Shown piece after piece: positions 58,203 to 64,000 of a DNA stretch of 64,000 nt. Every line of letters begins with the position of its first letter. Within the stretch, counting starts at the first letter, position 1. The notes under the pieces are model-generated. The model was not told the origin of the DNA. It searched no databases and saw only the letters and a program-made list of their open reading frames with translations. The stretch covers positions 186,001 through 250,000 of the forward strand of contig JAKSJN010000001.1 in NCBI GenBank assembly GCA_024402135.1, in the 5' to 3' direction. The position numbers and the translations under genes were made by a program. The stretch is from Bacteroidales bacterium. Its GTDB lineage: Bacteria > Bacteroidota > Bacteroidia > Bacteroidales > UBA932.

Positions 58203-58880
58203 ATGAGAATAGATATTCTTACAGTCGTACCGGAACTGCTTGACAGCCCGCTCAGCCACTCAATAGTAGGCAGAGCCATAAAGAAAGGACTGGTCGAGAT
58301 ACATGTCCACAACCTGCGGAAATACGGAATAGGTCCACGCCAGAATGTAGATGACTACAGCTACGGTGGGGATGCAGGCATGGTCATGATGGTCGAGCCA
58401 GTGTTCAAGATGATAGAAGAGCTCCGTTCCGAACGTGAATACGACGAGATAATATACATGTCTCCTGATGGCGAAGTGCTCAATCAAGGCATTTCCAACG
58501 AGCTGAGCCTCAAGGAAAACATCATCATTCTCTGTGGACACTACAAAGGTGTCGACCACCGCATCCGTGAACATCTTGTGACACGGGAGATTTCCGTAGG
58601 CGACTATGTTGTAAGCGGCGGCGAGATACCAGCCGCATTGCTCGCAGATTCAATCATAAGACTTATTCCCGGAGCTCTCACCGACGAGACATCGGCATTG
58701 AGCGACAGTTTCCAGGACGACCTGCTATCCCCTCCTGTCTATACCAGGCCTGCCGAGTTCAACGGCTGGAGAGTACCCGATGTGCTTCTGAGCGGCAATC
58801 CCAAGCTCATCCGTGCATGGCAGGACGAGCAGGCAATGGAAAGGACCAGACAGTTACGTCCTGAATTGCTAAAGAAGTAG
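58203..58880 (+). CDS. trmD: tRNA (guanine-N1-)-methyltransferase
   Basis: 225 residues of the SPOUT family. It methylates G37 of tRNAs using S-adenosylmethionine. Seen: [13 protein letters not shown] at the start, [14 protein letters not shown], the knot region [13 protein letters not shown] and [16 protein letters not shown], and the C-terminal [19 protein letters not shown]. The usual rimM, rpsP and rplS neighbours are missing here. The capD-like gene follows 2 bases after the stop. Confidence 0.95.
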   Translation: MRIDILTVVPELLDSPLSHSIVGRAIKKGLVEIHVHNLRKYGIGPRQNVDDYSYGGDAGMVMMVEPVFKMIEELRSEREYDEIIYMSPDGEVLNQGISNELSLKENIIILCGHYKGVDHRIREHLVTREISVGDYVVSGGEIPAALLADSIIRLIPGALTDETSALSDSFQDDLLSPPVYTRPAEFNGWRVPDVLLSGNPKLIRAWQDEQAMERTRQLRPELLKK

Positions 58881-58882
58881 AC

Positions 58883-60805
58883 ATGGAAAAGATTGTCAGA
58901 AAACTATTCCAGAAGATTTCCCTGTGGTATTTTTCCAAGGGAGCCCTTCCATACTGGATCATCCTGATACTGGACTGTCTCATAGTCCTTGCATCCGCAT
59001 TTATCACTCACGGTTTTCGTGTCGGCACAGACCAGAGCCTCTTTGACCTGTTTGCCATTCTCGGAACATGGGGAATATACATTCTCTTCTTCCTTGTGGG
59101 TTTCCGCACCATGAAGAGCTACAGCGGCGTGATCCGTTATTCCTCATTCGTCGACCTTGGCCGTGTCGCAGCGGCAGACGCCATAGCCCTTATTCTCATT
59201 CTTTTCGTCAGAATGGTATCAAACATCCCGGTAGTAGAGGGGGATGTTACCAATGGCGAAGTGATTGTTGCGACTATCCTCGCCATCGGCCTGATGTGGG
59301 CGATGCGTGTATGCGTCAAGTACGTGCACGACTGCTTCTATGTCAACGAAAATGCCCAGAGGGTATTCATATACGGTGTCCATCAGGGCGGCATCTCCAT
59401 TGCAAAGAGCATTGCCGCTAACAAGACAGACTTGAAAGTAGTCGGATTCATCAGCGACGACCAGAACAATGCCGGTCATATTCTCATGGGCGAAAAGGTA
59501 TTCTTTAACGACGAGAGTATCATCAATGAGATGCAGAAGAAAAAGGCCCGGATACTTATGGTATCGCCTTTGAAGACCGATGCACTCAGAGAGAACAAGG
59601 AGATGGTCGACAGACTCATCAATGCCGGAATCAAGATACACCTGTACTCCGACCCGGAGGAATGGGACGGCAAGTCGGATCTCTCCCAGAACAAGCTCAA
59701 GGAGATTGACATCGAAGACCTCCTGCCGAGAAACCAGATAAAGGTCGATCTCGGAGCCATTGAGAAAGAGCTTTCCGGAAAGCGTATCCTCATAACCGGT
59801 GCGGCTGGTTCCATCGGTTCCGAGATAGTACGTCAGGTGGCGAAGTTCAAGCCTTCGCAGCTTGTGCTTGTCGACCAGGCAGAAACTCCACTCCATGACA
59901 TCAGGCTCATGATGGCACGGCAGTTTCCTGACATACCGGCTGAGACATTGACAGCCAGCATAGACCACCGCCGGCACATGGAGATCGTTTTCTCAAAATA
60001 CAAGCCTGAATACGTATTCCATGCGGCAGCATACAAGCATGTTCCAATGATGGAAGACAATCCTGGCGAAGCCATCATGAACAACGTTGACGGAACACGA
60101 ATCTGCGCTGACCTTGCCGTCAGGTACGGGGTTTCCAAATTTGTCATGGTTTCGACCGACAAGGCTGTCAATCCAACCAATGTCATGGGATGCAGCAAAC
60201 GTATCTGCGAGATGTACTGTCAGTCTCTTGACAAGGCGATAAAGGAAGGAAAGGTCGAAGGATGCACCCAGTTCGTCACCACAAGATTCGGAAACGTCCT
60301 CGGATCCAACGGAAGCGTCATTCCTCTGTTCCGTGAACAGATCAAGAACGGAGGTCCTGTGACTGTGACTCATCCTGACATTATCAGGTTCTTCATGCTT
60401 ATACCGGAGGCATGCAATCTCGTGCTTGAAGCAGGAACCATGGGACATGGCGGCGAGATATTCGTATTCGACATGGGCAAGCCGGTCAAGATTGCCGATC
60501 TTGCCAAGCGCATGATAGTCCTGTCCGGGGCAAAGGACGTAGAGATCAAGTATACCGGACTCCGCGATGGCGAGAAGCTCTACGAGGAAGTGCTCAACGA
60601 GGAAGAAACGACAATGCCTTCTTCTAATCCAAAGATCAAGATTGCCTCTGTCCGTGAGGTCGAATATGACGAGGTCAACGCCGCCATAGATGAGATGGTC
60701 AAGGTTACTCTTGCCGGATATGAGGATATGGACATAGTCCGCAAGATGAAGGACCTTGTTCCGGAATTCAAGAGCAAGCATAGCAAATACGAGGCACTGG
60801 ATTGA
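58883..60805 (+). CDS. CapD/FlaA1-type nucleotide-sugar 4,6-dehydratase, membrane-anchored
   Basis: 640 residues. Four membrane segments in the first 160 residues (ILILDCLIVLASAFITHGF, YILFFLVGF and others) precede a first nucleotide-binding-like region (QRVFIYGVHQGGISIAKSI). The second, catalytic Rossmann domain has ILITGAAGSIGSEIVRQ at about residue 300, VFHAAAYKHVPMMEDNP, and STDKAVNPTNVMGCSKR in the position of the catalytic triad. Such enzymes convert UDP-GlcNAc-type sugars to 4-keto-6-deoxy sugars for capsule or glycoprotein synthesis. Its link to the export genes 40 kb away is functional at most. Confidence 0.92.
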   Translation: MEKIVRKLFQKISLWYFSKGALPYWIILILDCLIVLASAFITHGFRVGTDQSLFDLFAILGTWGIYILFFLVGFRTMKSYSGVIRYSSFVDLGRVAAADAIALILILFVRMVSNIPVVEGDVTNGEVIVATILAIGLMWAMRVCVKYVHDCFYVNENAQRVFIYGVHQGGISIAKSIAANKTDLKVVGFISDDQNNAGHILMGEKVFFNDESIINEMQKKKARILMVSPLKTDALRENKEMVDRLINAGIKIHLYSDPEEWDGKSDLSQNKLKEIDIEDLLPRNQIKVDLGAIEKELSGKRILITGAAGSIGSEIVRQVAKFKPSQLVLVDQAETPLHDIRLMMARQFPDIPAETLTASIDHRRHMEIVFSKYKPEYVFHAAAYKHVPMMEDNPGEAIMNNVDGTRICADLAVRYGVSKFVMVSTDKAVNPTNVMGCSKRICEMYCQSLDKAIKEGKVEGCTQFVTTRFGNVLGSNGSVIPLFREQIKNGGPVTVTHPDIIRFFMLIPEACNLVLEAGTMGHGGEIFVFDMGKPVKIADLAKRMIVLSGAKDVEIKYTGLRDGEKLYEEVLNEEETTMPSSNPKIKIASVREVEYDEVNAAIDEMVKVTLAGYEDMDIVRKMKDLVPEFKSKHSKYEALD

Positions 60806-60867
60806 CGTTTTGAACTTTTTCAAACATCAATAGAACCTTTTGAAACATTCCTTTCTATGCAAGTGGA

Positions 60868-60875
60868 TATCTTTG
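60868..60875 (+). promoter_or_regulatory. -7 box for the unknown lipoprotein and DUF5723 genes
   Basis: TATCTTTG matches TAnnTTTG, 48 bases before the ATG at 60924 and downstream of a TTG-started extension at 60840, arguing against that longer start. Confidence 0.45.
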
Positions 60876-60923
60876 CATCTGAAAGGAATGTTTTTCTTTC
60901 TGCCGCACTACTACCCTGTTCTT

Positions 60924-62645
60924 ATGAAAATCATTAATTATTTGCTTATGCCCATATTGGGCGCCCTTGCGTTCAGCAGCTGCGTCCAGGATGGATATTC
61001 CGACCTCAACGCGCCCATTGACCTGGAGGTCAACTGTCTGGGCTCGATAGACCTGCCCGTCGGCAGCACCGCACCTATCACCATAGGAGAGCTCCTCGGA
61101 ATCGATGAATTCGGAATCATCGACACAGATGACGAGGGCAATTACGTTTTCAACATCGACGGTCCGGCGGCATCGTCATTTTTCTCCCTGGATCCTATAA
61201 GCATCGCAGCTCCGGAAAGATTCAACGGATCTTATGTCTATGAATGCTCCGGACTGCCAGTTGTTCCCGGATCCGACTTGACCATCGAGGAAGAAGTCCC
61301 GGAGTTTCATGTACCGATATCCTTCGAGCACGACGGCATTCCATCTGAGATCACCGGCATAGAAGGATTTGAAGTCAACACCAGAATCGACCTGTCTCTC
61401 TCATACAATGCAGCAGGCGTTTCTGCCCTGACGATGAAGAAAGGATGGCACATTGATATCCCCAGTGCCTACGTCATTACAAAAATCGACAATGGAGACT
61501 TCAGCCTGGAATCCGGTTCGAACAGCATCATAGCAAACAAGGACATTCGCATAGCGTCAGGAAAACCGGTCACGATCAAGGCTACTGTCAGCGAGATCCG
61601 GATAGATGATCTTCCAGAAGGTCAGGGTCTCGTCGCGCCCGGGAAGTTCATGTACAGCGACTCCCTGGCAATCGGAGGTTCTTTGTCTATGAGCTCGAAG
61701 GATATCAAGACATCCACGCTCCCCGACATAGAAATAATGCTTGCCGCCCAGCTGTCCGAAATAAAGGTGCGGTCTGTAACAGGTACGGTAGATACGTCCA
61801 TTGAAATGGAAAGTCTGATTCATGAGGTCGAGGAAGTGCCGGAAATCCTCCAGAGCGCAACTCTGGATGTCCACGGTGCGGGAATTCTGATCAAACCTTG
61901 TAACGACCTTCCATGCGCCGTCAGGGCAAGTTTTTCACTTGGAACGATGAACTCTCAGGGAGATCGGGCTGAAGTGCAGATCGACAATCTTTTGATCGAG
62001 TCGGGTGACACAACAGAGATATACATTTCCGAGAATGGAAACATGGTACCTAAGGGCGCCAGAATGATCAATGTACCTGGATTCGACAAGCTTTTCTACT
62101 CAGTCCCTTCAAAAATCATGATAGCAGATTTGACGGCGACCCCAGTCACAGAAAGCCCAGTGAAGTTCAGACTTGGCAGCAACCATCGTGTTGGCCTGGA
62201 CTATGGAGTCATTGTCATGCCGCTTCTGTTCGGCAAGGACATGCAACTGGACTACGAGCATGACCTGACGATTGACCTCAGCAGCATTCCTGATGGTATC
62301 AACACTCTTGTGCTGAGTTCTGACGTCTTCAGCAGCCTGCCTTTCGACATGTCTTTTTCGGCCAAGGCGCTGGATGTTCAGGGGAATGCAGTCAGTACGA
62401 TAAGCTCCGAGGTTGTCGGAAACATTATCGGAGGAAAGCTCCACGCACCAAAGACGAGCCCGATTGAGATAAGGCTCAAGACTGAAGGAGCCGACACGGG
62501 GAAAATCAAGGCAATAAGGATTCATCTTCACGCGGAGATGAGCAATGGCATCGAGCTCGCCACGCTCAATGACCGCCAGTACATAAAGTTCGACAAAATC
62601 ACGGCCGGAATACGCGACGGTTTCAGCCTGGACATAAATAGGTAA
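60924..62645 (+). CDS. Hypothetical lipoprotein, 573 aa, beta-rich
   Basis: The ATG at 60924 starts a lipoprotein signal (MKIINYLLMPILGALAFSSC, lipid Cys20). The rest is predicted beta-rich with many Ile/Leu/Val-Asp alternations (PIDLEVNCLGSIDLPVGS, VPISFEHDGIPSEITGIEGF, LTIDLSSIPDGINTLVLSS), suggesting several Ig-like or cupin-free beta-sandwich modules. I recognise only its general likeness to Bacteroidales lipoproteins of this kind found beside DUF5723 genes. The DUF5723 gene starts 4 bases after its stop, so the two proteins probably work together at the outer membrane. Confidence 0.8.
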   Translation: MKIINYLLMPILGALAFSSCVQDGYSDLNAPIDLEVNCLGSIDLPVGSTAPITIGELLGIDEFGIIDTDDEGNYVFNIDGPAASSFFSLDPISIAAPERFNGSYVYECSGLPVVPGSDLTIEEEVPEFHVPISFEHDGIPSEITGIEGFEVNTRIDLSLSYNAAGVSALTMKKGWHIDIPSAYVITKIDNGDFSLESGSNSIIANKDIRIASGKPVTIKATVSEIRIDDLPEGQGLVAPGKFMYSDSLAIGGSLSMSSKDIKTSTLPDIEIMLAAQLSEIKVRSVTGTVDTSIEMESLIHEVEEVPEILQSATLDVHGAGILIKPCNDLPCAVRASFSLGTMNSQGDRAEVQIDNLLIESGDTTEIYISENGNMVPKGARMINVPGFDKLFYSVPSKIMIADLTATPVTESPVKFRLGSNHRVGLDYGVIVMPLLFGKDMQLDYEHDLTIDLSSIPDGINTLVLSSDVFSSLPFDMSFSAKALDVQGNAVSTISSEVVGNIIGGKLHAPKTSPIEIRLKTEGADTGKIKAIRIHLHAEMSNGIELATLNDRQYIKFDKITAGIRDGFSLDINR

Positions 62646-62649
62646 AGCC

Positions 62650-63939
62650 ATGAAAACACGCATCATCATAACAATCGCGGCATTGCTTTCATGTGCAACC
62701 ACAAATGCCCAGAACATCACAGGATACTGGAACAGCAGCTACATTCATGCAGATGAAGCAAACCCGGCATTCATACCGGACTGCAAGACGTATATCTCCC
62801 TGCCGGGAGCTCAATTCGGCTTCCAGAGTTCAATTGGCGCATACAGCCTGCTCTACCCTGCCGGAAATGGATTCGTCACAGGCCTGCACCAGAGTGTCAG
62901 CAGCGAAGAATTTCTCGGCCGCATAGGTGAATCGGCCAGGATCGGAGCTGACGGATATGCCAGGGTTTTCGGCATCGGCAGGAAGACCGGGGAAAGGAGT
63001 TTCATGTCAGCTTCAGTAAAGATGAGAGGGACAGGAGACGCCAATATTCCGTCTGAGGTATTCAGGCTTTTAAAAGATGGCAGCACAGAATCAGAGAATT
63101 TCGATCTGTCAGGTACGGCATATAGCGGTGACGTTTACGGAGAAATTGCGATCGGAGCCGCACATTCATTCGGATCGGTGACTGTCGGAGCGAAGATAAA
63201 GCTGCTCCAGGGAATCGCACGCAGCCGTATGGAACTGGACCGGCTGAGCGTTACCACTGGAAGTGACAGATGGACATTCGAAGGTGAAGGATTCATCAAC
63301 TCGGCCCTCAATGGCCTTAATCCCGGAGCCGCCGCTGACCTCGGCATAACGGTCAGAGTCAACGATCATCTTACTATCTCGGCGGCAGTTCAGGACCTTG
63401 GCGGAATCGCATGGTCTGCAGCATCTTATTACCGTCTGCCAGGTGGACAGTGGGAATACTCTGGTCTTGAAGAAGAGATTGAGGTCATGGACAGTGAAGG
63501 AACTGACGGCCTTGGAAGCAAGATGGAAAGCGCATTCAACGGATTGCGCTCAAAGCTGGAATTTGTAAGGGACGGAGAGAACGCCAAGGAGTACAAGGCA
63601 TTGCCTATGAGTTTCAATGCCGCTTTCAAATACACTCTTCCTTCTTGGGAGAAAATATCACTGGGAGCTGTTGCCGTCCATAGAGGGAACGGAACGACTG
63701 ATGTCAGAGCAATAGCCGACGTAGCGGCTCTGAGATGGTGGGAGACCAGTGCATCGATTGGAATGTCGACGAATGGTCTGAGCAGCGGAATCCTTACCGT
63801 CGTCAAACTTGGACCGGTTCGCGCTCATCTTGGTGGAGAATTGCTTGGAAGCCGATACGGAAGATTCTCAGGACTGATCGTACCTATCGACAAGGTCAGG
63901 GTGATGGCTGATTTCGGGATTCAGATTGCCTTCAGATAG
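62650..63939 (+). CDS. DUF5723 family outer-membrane protein
   Basis: 429 residues with a signal peptide (MKTRIIITIAALLSCATTNAQ) and a beta-barrel pattern: early NPAFIPDCKTYISLPG, alternating aromatic strands (FGFQSSIGAYSLLYP, SVTVGAKIKLLQGI) and a short C-terminal strand (KVRVMADFGIQIAFR). It resembles PorV/FadL-like barrels grouped as DUF5723 in Bacteroidetes. Some such proteins support type IX secretion or surface assembly, but function here is unknown. It starts 4 bases after the lipoprotein gene and is the last complete gene in the window. Confidence 0.82.
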   Translation: MKTRIIITIAALLSCATTNAQNITGYWNSSYIHADEANPAFIPDCKTYISLPGAQFGFQSSIGAYSLLYPAGNGFVTGLHQSVSSEEFLGRIGESARIGADGYARVFGIGRKTGERSFMSASVKMRGTGDANIPSEVFRLLKDGSTESENFDLSGTAYSGDVYGEIAIGAAHSFGSVTVGAKIKLLQGIARSRMELDRLSVTTGSDRWTFEGEGFINSALNGLNPGAAADLGITVRVNDHLTISAAVQDLGGIAWSAASYYRLPGGQWEYSGLEEEIEVMDSEGTDGLGSKMESAFNGLRSKLEFVRDGENAKEYKALPMSFNAAFKYTLPSWEKISLGAVAVHRGNGTTDVRAIADVAALRWWETSASIGMSTNGLSSGILTVVKLGPVRAHLGGELLGSRYGRFSGLIVPIDKVRVMADFGIQIAFR

Positions 63940-64000
63940 CAATCCTGTCACAGGAGACTGATCATTACCACACGAAGATGAATTCAGGACGATCAGGATC

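Overview
The window is a chromosomal segment of a Bacteroidales-type bacterium. The signs are: recurrent TAnnTTTG -7 boxes (several with TTG 19-21 bases upstream) instead of sigma70 promoters, no clear Shine-Dalgarno sites, type III glutamine synthetase, BtuB/BtuG-type B12 uptake, OMP_b-brl_3 and DUF5723 outer-membrane proteins, many lipoproteins with a lipobox directly after a short signal, and GH9/GH3 polysaccharide-degrading enzymes. Genus cannot be fixed from the sequence. I saw no rRNA, tRNA, CRISPR array or intact mobile element.

Layout. 0-1.5 kb: 3' part of a GH9 glycosidase. 1.5-7.4 kb: a small minus-strand cluster (YiiX-like lipoprotein, DUF4250, unknown), then plus-strand genes for an arginase-fold protein, an S4-RluA pseudouridine synthase, a CNNM/CBS protein and a serine beta-lactamase-fold lipoprotein. 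7.5-12 kb: a PurF-like protein that lacks the glutaminase cysteine, then lysC-dapB-dapA (aspartate to the lysine/diaminopimelate branch). 12-21 kb: surface polysaccharide genes: ugd, a sugar nucleotidyltransferase and a galacturonokinase-like GHMP kinase on the minus strand, divergent from Wza-like, Wzc-like and CpsB-like export and tyrosine-phosphorylation genes, then rfbC/rfbD of dTDP-rhamnose synthesis. 21-26 kb: a TPR histidine kinase with NarL-type regulator, an SGNH esterase and an M18 aminopeptidase. 26-30.7 kb: a possible 42-residue membrane peptide, a cobalamin riboswitch, btuB, btuG and a YitT protein. 31-36 kb: an outer-membrane barrel protein divergent from a two-component system. 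36-40.6 kb: a stretch rich in broken genes around an intact lrgAB pair. 40.8-54 kb: GH3 glucosidase, glutamine synthetase III, a receiver/PEP-synthase-like fusion, a 41-residue peptide, an M64 lipoprotein peptidase, an exported C1B peptidase, pssA and an alpha/beta hydrolase. 54-64 kb: YggS, YidC, a DUF349 protein, TrmD, a CapD-type sugar dehydratase, an unknown lipoprotein and a DUF5723 protein.

The most interesting points are: the nucleophile-less PurF homologue that keeps its Fe-S cysteines and PRPP loop; the uronate-salvage-like trio beside the capsule export genes; the (Tyr-Gly)9 tail of the tyrosine kinase; the receiver-receiver-ATP-grasp-like fusion; two short genes below usual size cut-offs; a large palindrome over the GH3 promoter; and the pseudogene-rich stretch with several truncated or nonsense-interrupted genes. 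All assignments come from reading motifs; no database search was run.
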